A DNA stretch of 64,000 bases from Verticillium longisporum (taxonomy: Eukaryota; Ascomycota; Sordariomycetes; Glomerellales; Plectosphaerellaceae). Under the pieces are notes generated by a model. That model was not told where the DNA came from and did not search any database. It saw only the letters and a list, made by a program, of their open reading frames with translations. Each line of letters opens with the position of its first letter. Positions within the stretch are counted from its first letter, which is position 1. The translations under genes and the position numbers were made by a program. Where the stretch lies: positions 2,356,001-2,420,000 of the forward strand of contig JAETXT010000012.1 of the NCBI GenBank assembly GCA_019188255.1, in the 5' to 3' direction. This document shows positions 1 through 12,139 of the stretch, piece by piece.

Positions 1-1
1 C

Positions 2-377
2 CACGCCGTCGGCACCCCGACCGAGGCCAACTGGCCCGGCGTCTCCAAGCTGCCCGCCTACACCGTCCCCGACGGCGACCCCGAGCCCCGCGCGGCCGCG
101 ACTACTTCATGTCCTTCTTCAGCTCGGCCGGCCCCGACGGCGTCGACCTCCTCATGCGCTCCCTCACCCTCGACCCCTCGAAGCGCATCACCCCCGCGAC
201 ATGCTGCTGCACAACTGGTGGCACGCCCAGCCCAAGCCCACGCGCAAGGAGAACCTGCCGCGCAAGGACGCCGGCGGCGAGGAGCAGATGGGCGCCGACC
301 TCAAGCGTCGCCCCGGCGTCATTGACGAGGACAGGGGCAGCAAGGTGGCGCGGAAGCTTGATTTTGGGAAAAAGTGA
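2..377 (+). CDS. kin28: C-terminal part of CDK7/Kin28-type cyclin-dependent kinase (5' end outside window)
   Basis: This is the end of a CMGC kinase of the CDK-activating / TFIIH class, which phosphorylates the RNA polymerase II C-terminal domain and other CDKs in the nucleus. The visible part runs from the conserved GTPTEANWPGVSKLP segment after the kinase core, through the last helices (DYFMSFF, GPDGVDLLMRSLTLDPSKRI), to a basic tail ending RKLDFGKK before TGA at 375-377. The catalytic loop lies upstream of the window. The frame changes twice, each time as if one base were missing: once in the C4 run at 86-89 (adding one C gives EPPRGRDYF) and once in the C5 run at 191-195 (adding one C gives ITPRDMLLHNWW). 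With both restored the protein reads to its natural end. The gene faces recyclin-1 tail to tail, 283 bp away. Family assignment rests on recall of the tail conserved in filamentous fungi. Confidence 0.85.
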   Translation, partial: TPSAPRPRPTGPASPSCPPTPSPTATPSPARPRLLHVLLQLGRPRRRRPPHALPHPRPLEAHHPRDMLLHNWWHAQPKPTRKENLPRKDAGGEEQMGADLKRRPGVIDEDRGSKVARKLDFGKK

Positions 378-660
378 GCCTACACAGGGTCCAAGGCATG
401 GCGAGGTTTTGCACGCAAAATAGGAATCAGATCAGGCATCACTTGGCGTTTGGGGAAAGGGGCGTTCGGGAAACAAACAAAACCCAAAAAGGGGGGATGG
501 TGGGTATATGAAAACCAGAAAGCATAGACGGTCACCAATCCAGATTGGCAACTGCGCCACGAATTCACATGTTCCTTTTCTTTCACATGGCACATGTACA
601 TTTTTGAATTTTGTGGCTTTGATCGTGCTTCTATATTCGTGCTTCGTGCTTCGTGCATCA

Positions 661-3422
661 TTACATGAGCTGACATTCCATCCCGTACATGGCCCGCTCG
701 ACCTTGGTCTTGACCTGGTACCAGTCGGCGCGGCGCTGGGCGTACTCGTAGACTTCCTCGGCGCGGAAGATGCCACCAAAGCGGTCACCGTCGGCGATGA
801 TAGTGGCCATCTCCTTGGCGTGCTGCGGCTCAATGAGGTAGATCTGGCTGAGCTCGCGCAGAGCCTTGAAGTAGGCTAGCAGGTCCTGGTTGCGCAGCGT
901 GCGTATGTACTCAAAGTAGAGGTTCATGTCGGCGATGAGCTTGATGGCGCCGGCCGTGCTGACGCGCTGGCGCTTGAGGTGCTTGCAGACGGCCGTGAAG
1001 AGGCGAAGCCCGACCTCGCCGTTGAACACGTCGAGCATCGACTTGTCCGTGCTGCCGACGAGCATGCGCGTGTGCGCCGAGACAAGCTCGACGATGCGCT
1101 GCGCCGTCGCCGTCGGGCCCGGGTCCGCGAGGATGCCGCCGGCGGCGTCGAGTTGCGGGTTGTAGTCGGTCGGCAGCTGCGTCGAGCCGTGCAGGAATTC
1201 GACCTCGTCCATGAGCACGTCGATGCCCTTGTTGAGGCCGGCCGCCACGTTCTCGTCGAGCATCTGCTCCCACTTTCGCTTGGCGAGGCCCGCCGGGTCG
1301 AGAAAGTCGTTCTTGTCGGCAATCTTGGGGCCCGCGAGCTGCTGCTCGTAGAACACGTCAATCATCTGCGAGATGAGGTCGCCGACGTTGACCAGCTCGA
1401 TGAACTGCACCAGCGGCGCCACGCCCGACTGGTCGTGGTGGCTGACCTCGCGCGGGTTGTAGTTGGAGAGATGCCCAACGGCCTTCTCGAAACCGACCTG
1501 GACATGCTTCGTCCCAAGAATCCGCAAGAGAACGACAAAGATGGTCTCGCACTGCTCGCGCGCTTCTTCGCCGTACTGGCCCTTGAGTCGGATGAACTGC
1601 GCTGCCCGTCCAAGGCTCGTCTGCGCCGCGTGGACGAGGTTGAGAGCGACTTCAATGCTGAACAATGACTTGATGCCTTCGAGACGAGACGCCATCAGCG
1701 CCGCCTTGGCTGCCAGCTCATCCGTCGGCGCCTTGTCCGGGAGAGGACTCTTGCGCCCATCCACACTCCCCCTGACGCCCGGTGTCTCAGGACGAGACAA
1801 TTGAGGTGTGTTGAGCCCTGAACCGTTGGCGGGCGTCGCTGTCGAGGGCTTTGCGCCGCTGCCAAAGGGTGCTTGGAAGCTGGGAAGGACGCTGACAGGC
1901 ATCATGACGACCTTTTTGAATGAACTCAAAAAGTCCGTCTTATCAACTTGACGATTGATGTTCGACATGTAAAATGACTCGACGGAGGCATCCTGCTCTG
2001 ATAACCTCTTCTCCCAGGTGCCGACCTCTGACTCGGCGTGCTTCGTAAAAAGTCCAGCTCCTCTTGCAGATAGAGGTCAACGTGCGTCTCAAATACTCTA
2101 ATGTTCATCTCCCTGGCCTTGTTCTCTATCTTCTCTTTTGAGGTTTTCGGTGGCGTCAAAGACTGGAAGAACAGCATTGTCTGTTCGAAAACACCCGATA
2201 CCGCCTTTAGATAGGCCCCAAGGCTTCGCTGATGTGCCGCATCAAACAAGGAAGTGGAGTACTCCAGAATGATGTCGTCTCGGATCTTCTCGATGAGCTC
2301 CCAGAAGGACGTTTCCGCTTCTGGAAAGATGCGTTCCATAATGGACGTCTGCTCATTGGCCTTCTTGAGCAACAGCTCGAAGAACATCTGTGACGGTTCA
2401 AGGTCGGCGTCGTCGGCCCCAGCTCTGTTCAGGCAGTCTACCGAGTTTGCCGATATAATCTCCGTGTCGTTGAAGATGGGGTGCTTCTGAATGAAGAGAT
2501 CAACGCTCGCGGCGCCGCCGTTGAGCGTGTGAAGGACATGGGCGTAGCGCCGCATCCTGCCGTCCACATCCCAAAACTCGTATCCTTGTTCGAACTCTCG
2601 TAGTACGGCCCCCTCGAAAATGCCCGTCATGGTGAGCAGCTTTTGTTCCCGTTCGCTCCACCCTTGCGCCCAGTCACTCTTTGCAAAGGTGTGCAGATTG
2701 GACAGCATCTGCGCCTGCTGCTCCGGATCCCGAAAGACCTGGAAGACGACCGGGTCCGTGTGACTCCTCGCCCTCGCCAGGTCCTGGTAGAACGGTCCCA
2801 GAGCGCCGTAAATCTTGCCGTATTCTTGCCGCGCATGCCCTCTTATGCTCCTCGAGTTCTTGATCACGTCCAACAGCGCCTGTGGGTCCTTGAATGGGTC
2901 ACTTGCCGGCTGCGGGGGCGCCAGCGACAACTTCTCGAACCCGTCCAGCTCGAACATTCGCTTCTGGCGGTCCTCCTCTACCGATGCGTCGAATATCGTC
3001 ATGTCCCCCGCAGGTCGCGCGCTCGCGTCGTTCGTTCCCGCCCCAGGTTGTCTCGCCGCGGCCTTGGCCTGTTCTGCGGCTTCGCGCCTCCTCCTCATGG
3101 CGTTTTCGAAGTGCTGCCTCGCCTCGGCCTCGTCCCAGCACCCCATCCTTTTCTACCGGGCCACCCATCGTGTGTCGTCATTGACCATCTCCTGATTGCC
3201 CCAGGAGCACCCTGCATCGCGCAGGAGGTCGGAATCCGGGAGGTTGTCCAAATGGCGACAAGTATCTCTGCTGTCGTCAGTGCGAGTCCCTCTCGGATCG
3301 GAATGTCGGGGCTCCTAACCCGCGGGGAGGGTCGGCTTGGAACCCAGCATCTGCGTCGCCTTCAAGGCACTGAGAATGCTGGTCCGCTGAGGGGGACCAC
3401 CCCTGCCCTTGGCCTTGTACAT
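661..3422 (-). CDS. rcy1: Recyclin-1 homologue (F-box / Sec10-like endocytic recycling factor), frame interrupted
   Basis: Recyclin-1 is an F-box protein with a Sec10-like exocyst domain that works in recycling from early endosomes to the plasma membrane. Two long blocks are clear. Codons 93 onward (from 3146) carry GCWDEAEARQ and the helical Sec10-like region. The block ending at 661 carries SNINRQVDKTDFLSSFKK and the C-terminal half ending YGMECQLM. They join if one base is added to the A5 run at 2047-2051, which lets ELDFF run on into the TKHAESEVG segment. The start chosen is ATG at 3422 (MYKAKGRGGPP), in the frame of the first block. Between them the F-box region (HLDNLPDSDLL ... DDTRWVAR) is in frame but has TAG codons at 3315-3317 and 3153-3155, and part of its helical core does not match what I expect. 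No intron fits this cleanly. The full frame would be about 920 residues. It may be a damaged allele, a mis-sequenced gene, or a gene with an intron I have not resolved. Confidence 0.8.
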
Positions 3423-3916
3423 TGATGTTGGACGGCGGCCAGCCGCAGGTGGTTGTGGAATCGAGGCGCTGCGTATGATGGAAGGAAATCAAGTGGTCCT
3501 CGGACTATGCCATGTCCGGAGCTTAAGACTTGTTTTCAGGGAGTTTGCCTCCTAATTGGCGCCACGTTGGGGATGTTGGATACAGGTCAGCACTATGAAG
3601 GTGCTTGGACAGGAACGATACGAACTCGAAGCCCAGCCCAGAACGTCACAGCACGAGCTGTCGATTGGCGTTGCGGGGAACACCCCACACCGGCTGATGC
3701 CGGCTGGCGACCAGCCTCCCAGGTCGACATCAGCTACGACCCTGAACCACTGCCCCTGAAAGGATGTTCCTTGATTTCCAAAAGCAACGCGTGCTTGAAA
3801 TGTCACTACGAGACACTACTACAAAATTGAGATCTCACGTATCGAAAGACATCCGCCTTGAACTCGAACTCTCTGTTGCAACAAAGCTAAGGGGTATCTT
3901 GATATGTACTAAGAAC
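3423..3916. other. Intergenic, no gene seen
   Basis: This 494-bp stretch separates the recyclin start from the end of the helicase gene; both are on the minus strand. It must hold the recyclin promoter and the helicase 3' UTR. I see no conserved frame, RNA gene or repeat. Confidence 0.6.
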
Positions 3917-6900
3917 TCATGTTTCAAGCCGGCTGGCGTTCTCCATCATCCGCCGCGACTCGGCTGCCTCGGCCGCCAGGAGATTCATGACTGCCGGGTT
4001 CTCTCTTCGCTCTTCTCGCGACTCCGAGTTGGCTGCTTTTGCGACGTGTCCAAATAGACATTCCCAGAGGTCTTCCTTATCGACCGCCTCCCCGGCACTT
4101 CGGTCTTTGCTCATCAGTTTCGAGAGACTTGCATTTTCCATCTCGAAGGTGTTCGCAGCTTCGAGCGTCGGTTCCAACACGTCGGGGGTGGACTCTTTGG
4201 ATTTTCCCTTGGTGACGGAGCTCAGATGCTGGAGGCGTCTCTTGACCGAAAGATTGTAGATAGACTCTTCCACGGTGCCTTCGACGAGGTACAGCCAGAC
4301 CGTTGTTTCGTGCTGTTGACCTATCCGATCCACACGAGCAATGGCCTGTAGTTCTATCGCTGAGTTCAGTTGCGGCTCGCATAAGAAGACGTGGCTGGCG
4401 TACACGAGGTTAAGGCCGCCTGACTGGGCCCGGCCATGGAGCAGGGAGCATTCCGAGCCCGCATCTTCTTTGCAACGCTGGACCCCAATGGGCTTGTCGA
4501 TCGACGTGTAGCCGATCCGAGATCGAGACAGTGCGGACCCTATGACTTGTAGGAAGTCTCGATATCTTTTGCGTGGTCAGTGACTGTGCCAAGAGGGGTG
4601 GGCTTCGACTCTTACTGGGAGAAAACAATGGATTTGGCCCCAGGATCAGATTCTCGGAGCCAGAGCAGGTGTCGAACAATGGAGTCAACCTTTGTGGTCA
4701 AGGGTGGGCCTTCCAAGTCAACGTCTCTGATCTGTGCCAGCTTGTCCGCGCCAAATTCCGAGTAAATGGCTGATTTGTTCCGGGCTGCGCTGCGTTTCTT
4801 TCCTGGTGTGGACGTTGGAGCATCTTCGGTATGGAGAGTCAATTCTCTTGGCTTAAGTGTAATGGTGTGGAGATCGGTGATCTTGAGCTTTCTTTTGCAC
4901 ATGGGGCAGTTGTGGTGCGCTTTGAACCAGAGCATGAGGCACTGCTTGCAGAATTGATGACCACAAACAGTAAGAACCCCGATTGTGAAGTCTGTTTGGC
5001 AGATGATGCACATCTTGGGCTCATTGGCTTTTGATGCTCCACCTTCTCGGAGGCTGACAACTATACAGACAGTTGTGTTAGTGTAAATCCAAAATGAGGG
5101 CAGGGATACGAGGGATACTAGGGTGAAGACCGTCGCTGTGAGGTAACCGTACGAGGAGTCAACTTACGATAACGGTGCTTCGCTTCTGCGGATGAGAGCT
5201 TGCGGTGAGCAGTCTCTGCAGCATTGACCCATTTCGTTAAGATGTCTTGCGTCTTTGGCCCTTCATAAACATCAACGCTGTCTGATATGGCCTGCAGTTG
5301 ACGATAGTAGTCCAGTCGAAGGTTCATGGCGTTGGTGAACTCGTCGCATTCCCGTTCCAGACGTTGAGAAGCTTTCGCCTGGGCTTGTATCTGGGCCTGA
5401 ATATCCTTGATCTGCCTGTTCACCACTTCATGCTCCATGTTTGTTCTGCTTTCCTTTCCAGGCTCATGCGGCGGGAGCCTAGCGGCGAGCGCACGTAGTT
5501 CACCAATCGCGCCGCGCAGACACCCGTGCTCCTCTAGTGATGGCTTGACCTTGTTTCGCATGTCGAGCAGCTCAATTAAGGTCTTTGGTGCAGGGCCTTC
5601 GCCATCCATGGCCAGTGCCTTTGTTGTTTGAGTCTCGTGCTTGACAAGCATATTCTGAAGACCAGAGATGGCATCTTGTCGATCCGCTATGGTGGCTCGA
5701 AGCACTTGAACATGAACCATCAGTTGCTCTTGTATTGCCGTGGAATTGACAAACTCATCGCCTGTTGTTTCTGTTTCGTTTTCTTCGTCCACAAGAGGTT
5801 GCAAGAGAAGACCAACAATCACTTCTCTCCATTCGTCAATGAGATTTGCTTGCAAATTCAAGAAGCCATAAAGCTCCTCGACCTTTTCCACAACTGTGGC
5901 GCTTTCCAAACCCTTGACTGGGTTCGGGATCAACTCTGGGATTGTAACGAAGTTCTGCGACGCAGCGTCATTCCCTAGCTTCCGCATTGCTTTCGTGGCC
6001 TTCCTGTGGTTCTATTCAAAGGTATCAGTGTGCCTGCCAGAAAGGAATTTCATATTGCCTTACCTCTGACAAAATCTCTCGTCGTACACCTTTTGCCGTT
6101 TCGTAGCCTTCTTCTTCCAACTTCTGCAGTGCAGAGAACTCGGCAGAGTCAGGCTCAGTAAAGTCCGTGTTGGACTTGATCTGAAAACGCGCATTTGCGC
6201 AGAAGAAAATGGCTCGGTGCTGAACCTCTAAAGCTGATCGAAGACGCATGAGAGCCTCGCCGACCTCGGGGCTAGCTTGGTACCTAAATTGTCGTCAGCT
6301 GTGTACTGCGCTCTGCCAGGTCTAAGACGTACTCGTCCAGTCCTTCTACAACATCTTCATCAGAAGTGCCGTTCGTGTTGGACACGGACCCATTCTCAGA
6401 GTTGGTCCGTTTAGCAGCGTTCATCGCAGCATCGAGCTCTTGCCGGCATTTCCCAACCACTTCTTCAACTTCACGCCTCGTTTGGTCCCAGATCACCAAC
6501 GCTTCTTTAACGAGAGGACCGTTTTCGAGCAGTTGGCCATGGTTGAGTCTAGCGGTGAAATACGCTCGTTGTTCGGTTCGAATCGAAGCGTCGCTCTGCT
6601 CAATCATGGCAGTCAACACTTCGTCGACGGTGCGGAGGGGACCTGCTCTGTGACCCAACGCGCGGCGGTTTTGAACGCCGACTTCGGGATGCAGCGCTGC
6701 CTGTCTCAAGCGATTCAGATAAGTCCTCATGGCTTCCTCATAGCTCTTGGGATCCCAGTCGGCCAGCATAGGATTTCCATCCAGATCGACATCGCACACC
6801 TCGGCCATCTCGGCAAAGATTGATTGAAAATGCTGTCCTTCAACGGCGGTAAAGCGCACCGTAATGACGAATCGCATTTGAGCTGGGAGTTCCAGTTCAT

Positions 6901-8641
6901 CTCTGACGAGTTTCTTCGTGGACCGTCTCCCAATGTGATGGAAGAGATTATGAAACAGCGGCCTGTGATGCTTGGTCAACGCTTTCCAAACTTGAGGAGA
7001 TGAGCAATAAGGCTCGAATCGTAGGAAGAGTAAAAGACCTAACAGGTCTTGTACATCTTTCTTGACGGGTGTACCTGTCACTCCCCATGCGTTGACGCGA
7101 TGCAAGACGCGAGCCACCAGGGCAGCCGCGCTAACGCCTGTCTCGATCATCTGCGCCTCGTCAAGACACACCCTCCACCATGAGATCTGAGTGAGGGGCG
7201 ATTTGGGGCGCTCGTATTCGCGTTCTCTTCGCCTCGATCTCTCTGGTGGTTTGGTTGCGTAGTGGATTTCGGCGGTAAGCGTCTTGTAGGTAGTAACAAT
7301 GACATCGTGTGCCGCCATGTTTCGGAACACCTCCTCTTCGGTTTGACTACAAAATTGACCTCGACCAGGATAGTAGCTGACGAGCAGATGGGGGGCATGG
7401 CGTTCGAGCTCATCCATCCATTGCTGTCTCAGAGATTCGGGGCAAACAATGAGCGTAGCTCCGCTCTTGAGGAGTCTCTCGTTGTTGGCATGGAGGTACG
7501 AATCCTCGTCCGCGGGTTGACGCCTGTGGAGCAGAATTAATCCAATGATTTCGAGAGTCTTACCGAGACCCATCTCCTCTGAAAGAATACCCCCTCTAAC
7601 CTCCTTCTCGGCACTTAAGAAGGCTGAGGTCTCGGGAGTTATTGCATGGTACAAATGACTGAGATACCACTGCACGTTGCTGGGGCTTACAATCTCCCCA
7701 AAACTGCGAGCGGGTTGCAAAGTCCCAGTTTCCTCTACGCTTTTCAAGTCCGCTGCTGATCCGTTGGAAGGAGGCACCCAACGCATACCCTCACGATGCA
7801 GCAGCCATTTCAAAGTCCTCCTCTGGTAGGGGTAGAGTGACGCGTTGAGACCTGGTACTTCGATAGCCAACGCAGATCCATCCGTCGCTGGAGGAACGAA
7901 GGCAGCTTCGTAGAAATCCAGGGGTGTCCACGTCGTTTCTGCGGCCTGTGTTGTCGTTGTTGTCTCCACATCATCGAAAAACGTTGATAAAACCATTTGA
8001 CTGATTTTCCGTTGACGAGGCGTACGCAGTCGGAAGGGAGAAAAGGTCGCGTTCCAGTATAGCTCGAGATCGAACACGATCTGTACATTTTTACCCTGTC
8101 GTTCGATCCGTAGGCCGACAGTCGTCCAGAGTGCGCCCTCATCAGCTCTTGATTCTTTGCTGTGGATGTTTATGCACGCTCCCAACGCTTGACTGACGGA
8201 ATCAGGGCGTAGTGCGAGAGCCGCTCGGCTGGCGGTTCCAGCGGATGGCACCGACAGCTTCAGTTGCTTTGAAGACCACTGGCTGTTCACGTATGATAGC
8301 TGCAAGTGGCCGCCGACATCATTTCGAATTGCCGGCTCCGGCAAATCCAGGGTCTCAGCAGCCCGCCTACAGATGGAAAGTGTTTGCCGTGTGATGAGAT
8401 AGGCAGGAAAAGGATCGTCACGGGACAGCTTTGCTCGTTTCGAAGGCGGTTCACGTAAGGTGTTGTTGCTGTCGGAAGCGCGAAGGGCCACTAAGGCTTC
8501 AATCAAAGCGGAAGGGATCTCATCTACAAATCAGGCATCAACATTCAATCAAACTGAACTGGCAGACTGTATCAATTTACCATTCAGGTCAACCAAAGGA
8601 AACGGCTTGGAAAGTCGGGCTTTTGACTTTGAGGCCGGCAT
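3917..8641 (-). CDS. SHPRH: SHPRH/Irc20-type SNF2 helicase with inserted RING finger (six exons)
   Basis: This is a nuclear Snf2-family ATPase and probable E3 ubiquitin ligase; relatives act in DNA damage tolerance and recombination. Exons, minus strand: 8641-8581, 8523-6333, 6283-6064, 6011-5168, 5060-4616, 4565-3917. The sum is 4410 nt, 1469 residues. Exon 1 begins MPASKSKARLSKPFP, and splicing GAATG/GTAAAT to TTGTAG keeps the frame. Motifs: Walker A in GGILSEEMGLGKT near residue 340, DEAQ box (CLDEAQMIE) near 475, TGTPV near 505. A long helical insert follows (about 700-1100). Then comes a C3HC4 RING, CIIC ... CGHQFCKQC ... CPMC, near 1120-1162. The second ATPase lobe contains GLNLVYASHVFLCEP and the arginine-finger motif ARVDRIGQ. 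RING inside the ATPase, between the lobes, is the SHPRH layout. All introns have good donors and the frame is intact, unlike several neighbours. Confidence 0.93.
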
Positions 8642-9279
8642 CACAGCGTCGTGGGGGTGCAGATGCGCACAGCCGTAGAGACAGGGGGCGCGTCAACACT
8701 AGACATGCTACGGAACCGTTTCGTTAACTTTTGTCGGTGGATGGATTCCTTTCTATATCACTCGACTAGAAGGATGAGATGAATGGCATGAAAAGCCGTT
8801 CTTCATTCTTCACAAGGCAGCTACGAGGCTGTTGGCTGCCTTCTCTTATCGATAACATCTCTTTCCAATGCGCCGAGGGGCAAATACAACGTCTGGTTTC
8901 CGTAGTGGCGTCACTAAGTGGGTCACTTCACCGAACTGACCGAGAAGCTGGACGCGAACCAAGCGCGTTCCCCTGTCGTCTGCGCACTTGGTTCGGAAAG
9001 CGGGTTCTCTCAGTCCCGTGCTGCTTACATAATTCAACTTTTCAATCCGATCTGCAAATTCCCTGAGGTTGAAGGTCTCCTCAGCTTCACAGGCGTTACG
9101 ATCATAATCCACCTCCGCCTTCCTCGACCACCCTTTCGCGGCATTGTATCGCCATTAGTTCGGGAGCAAAGTCAGCAGCCAAAGCGAGCTGGTGCGCCCT
9201 CTGCGGTTCGTCTGCTGACACCCAACCGCCATTCTCCCTGGACGCATATCTGACCTATCCACGCGACATCAGATCCACG
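8642..9279. promoter_or_regulatory. Divergent intergenic region between helicase and mS41 genes
   Basis: These 638 bp separate two divergent start codons and so hold both promoters. I see no clear TATA box and no other gene. Confidence 0.5.
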
Positions 9280-9957
9280 ATGAAGGCTCCTCAGCTTCGA
9301 ATCCCGTCCCTGAGCTCAATTGCTCCGCGGGTATCCACAGTCAACACCTGCCAACTACGATGGGCCTCTAAACGAACAACGCCGGCAATTCCCCAGCCTG
9401 TCCCTCTCGTCCCCGATGTCCCGACGCTCCTGAAGGTCCTCGGCCGCGGCCTCAGCCAATATGCCGAGAAGTTTCCCACGTGGAACTCTCTCTTCACCTC
9501 CGACTCGATGCAGATGAAGGAACTGGGCATCGAGCCGCCACGCACACGCCGGTACCTTCTCGCCTGGCTCGAGCGCTACAGGCAGGGCGCCCTCGGCCCC
9601 GGCGGAGACTTCAAGCACGTTGAGAATGGCGAGGCGTATCTCCAGATTGCAACTACCGAAGCACAAGACAGCAAGTGGGTCATCAATGTTCCGGCGGGCC
9701 AGAAGGCGGACGGCACTGTACAAGGCCCGGACGAGCGCGTTCGAGGGTACCAGGTGCGCGGCGCCAGTGCGATCACTGGCCCCTATGCGCTACCCCTGAA
9801 GGCCGGTGATGGCGCAAAGGTGCAGGTTGTCGAGGGTATGTGGGAGCATAGACAGGGCATCAAGGTGGATGGTGGTGAGAGGAGGAGGACTGAGGTCCGT
9901 TACAAGAAGCGTATCGCCCAGCGCAAGGCAGAGATCGAGGCCAGCCGAAGGGGTTGA
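9280..9957 (+). CDS. FYV4: Mitochondrial small ribosomal subunit protein mS41 (IGR motif, Fyv4)
   Basis: A single-exon gene for a 225-residue protein of the fungal mitochondrial small ribosomal subunit. The N-terminus is basic and rich in Ser, Arg and Pro without early acidic residues (MKAPQLRIPSLSSIAPRV), as expected for a matrix-targeting sequence. The IGR-motif domain follows at about residues 48-95: LKVLGRGLSQYAEKFPTWN, then LGIEPPRTRRYLLAWLERY. The C-terminus is basic (VRYKKRIAQRKAEIEASRRG), a usual trait of mitoribosomal proteins. ATG at 9280 is the first in frame, and TGA is at 9955-9957. The gene diverges from the helicase gene. Confidence comes from the IGR motif; length and layout fit the family. 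Confidence 0.92.
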   Translation: MKAPQLRIPSLSSIAPRVSTVNTCQLRWASKRTTPAIPQPVPLVPDVPTLLKVLGRGLSQYAEKFPTWNSLFTSDSMQMKELGIEPPRTRRYLLAWLERYRQGALGPGGDFKHVENGEAYLQIATTEAQDSKWVINVPAGQKADGTVQGPDERVRGYQVRGASAITGPYALPLKAGDGAKVQVVEGMWEHRQGIKVDGGERRRTEVRYKKRIAQRKAEIEASRRG

Positions 9958-12102
9958 GCCTTGTATAGAGATGGACTGTACCATAACCTTGTTACTATGT
10001 AAAATACCAGGCCTGGGGTCATCGGCATATCACCTTGCACGTCTCTGCTGTCTCGAAACTACCACTACTTGATCACTGACTGCGGGGGCCTGGCGTGTAG
10101 GAGCTCATCTAGCCTTCTCCCCGTAACAAGTACCCTATCAGAACCTACACTGTAGGCCTTGCTATACCAGCATTCACCATACTAGCTCTTAACCCGACAA
10201 GAATCAGGCTCGGCGTATTCTTACCTTGAGAAAGAGGATTTCGATATTACTGGATTGACAGAAGTGTGTTATGTGGCAGGGGTATGTTGCTCTAGGCCAT
10301 TCCTTCATCGGGAGCCCCTTTGGTGTCCTCTTGGTCAATACCGAGCTTAGCTATGGCGAACAAATGTCACGCGGGCTTTCCACAACAGCCCCCAAACCAA
10401 TAATTTGTGATGGGTATCTCAAGAATCTCCCGACGGGTAACACAGTCAATGTTGAAGAATTGGCTTGTGAATGGGTTATTCCCTGATTGCGAGCAGCAGC
10501 TTGCGTCTATCGCCTGCGACTATGATCCAACAGATACGGAAGCCCCGAGGCCACTTCAGTCCTGGATCTTTGTTTGGTCCATCTTCTGGCAGGATCTCTA
10601 CGCCTGATGCATGAGATGTCAGAGCTGAACCCTTCAGTTCCATCGACTGCCCTCCAATTTCAACTAGAAGGTGGGGTTGATCAGGGGGCCGGATGTCCAA
10701 GCCGCCGGCTGTTGCCACGTTTGCGATCCTTCAACGCGCTCTAATCCAGTGCTCGAGATCAAATGCCTCGCCTCTCGCTTAGCGAACAAGGCGCAACACC
10801 TTAGGCTCCGGCATTTCCGGGAGCAGGCTTCCGCGGAGAGTCATACGGACGGTGCCCAGAACTGATAACACCCTCTTGACCGTCAGGAAGCTTCGAGGCA
10901 CGTCACAAACGAGGTGGCCAGGGTATGGGGGTGGATTGCTGCGCCCTTTCACCAATCAGGTGCCAAAATGGCAATACGTAGGCCTCGGCAGGCGAGTCGG
11001 ACAAACATTGAAGTTGCTTACGGGCTGTGGCCAGACCGGGCAAGCGAAATCTTGCATTGGCAAACGCAGCTTTTCGAAATGAGAGGGTGACGGGGATCCA
11101 TCCGAGGCGAGCATGGAGGATTGCGTGGTTGTTGTAGTCTGGGACCTTGGATTCTAGGACTCGTTGTATAGCTCGATTGGATGTCAGGCGGAGGGCCGAG
11201 AACGAACGTCAACTCCGGCCCGGCGCAGTGGTGTCGCTGAGTGGGGCCGACGCTGCCGGTATCTCACAAGCCTCTCCTGTGCGTACGGGACGTTTGATCC
11301 TACCAGAAGACGATCAAAACCTCCATCATCGGGCCTTTCTTTGGTAACGGGCCGATTGTCTAACACTTTAAAGCTTACATCAACGACGAGAAGTCACAAA
11401 GAAGGGCCTTGCGGCGCCACGAGCGTGTGTGATGTGTGTATCGGTCAGCTTGACTAAGGCCCGTCCATTTGGTAGAGCTCCGGAGGATGAGAGCCAACGC
11501 CAGGGGTAAGCAAGGTCGCGTGGTGGCTGACTGCCTCCTGCAGCCCGCTGTGACAGCGGCTGCAGCGGGAGCCATGCTGTTATGAACCACAGTCCATCCT
11601 GGCTACATTGGCAGGCGTTGGCTGTCATCCATCTGCTGGCGGCATCAGGCTGAGCGTCGGAGTGGCCAGGAGAATGAGCCTGGGGTTCTTGGGCATTTGC
11701 ATTGGTATGGTCCAGGTATTGAGAGCCTTGCCTTGTCTGAGATCAGACACCGAATGGCCTCCGATTCGTAAGGACAACCCTCCGCTGTCTGGTGACGTTG
11801 CTGCCAGTCCTAAGCGAAGGCACATGTCACGCCCTTTAGGCGATTTCGCAGGAAACAACGAAGTTGATTCGACGGATATTCCTGCTGGTGAACTTGATGA
11901 CAAGGAGCAGGGGAGGCACATCAAGATCTTCTGGAGCACGATTTCGGATGTCAACCACTCAGGGCCCAGGGGACACGAGATCAGAGCGGGATCGCCGAAA
12001 ACAGACAGGTAGATGCCTGGCGAGTGTAGCGGGTGGTGGGTGTCGCGGCTGCTGGGAAGGGGGTGTGACGGGCTGTCTTGCACCGAAGCCGTAGGAAAGT
12101 GG

Positions 12103-12139
12103 TTACCTACCTAGGTAGGTAGGTAGATAGGTACCTAGG
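12103..12139. repeat. AGGTA-rich palindromic block
   Basis: Overlapping copies of ACCTACCTAGGTAGGT and TAGGTACCTAGG form a nearly self-complementary 37-bp stretch. The 14-mer CCTACCTAGGTAGG is a perfect palindrome. Similar motifs recur at 16978-17016 (CTTACCTAGGTACCTACGG) and near 32978-32991 (TTACCTACCTACC), always between genes. Such blocks look like protein-binding sites or simple-repeat growth; no function is assigned. Confidence 0.6.

Noticed and set aside
979..1968. 229-codon plus frame (979-1668) antisense to recyclin
   Set aside because: It is the mirror of the recyclin coding strand in GC-rich DNA, Arg/Val/Asp/Glu-rich with no domain.
9070..9300. Near repeat of GAAGG(T)CTCCTCAGCTTC before and at the mS41 start
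   Set aside because: Only about 17 bases with one gap; probably chance.
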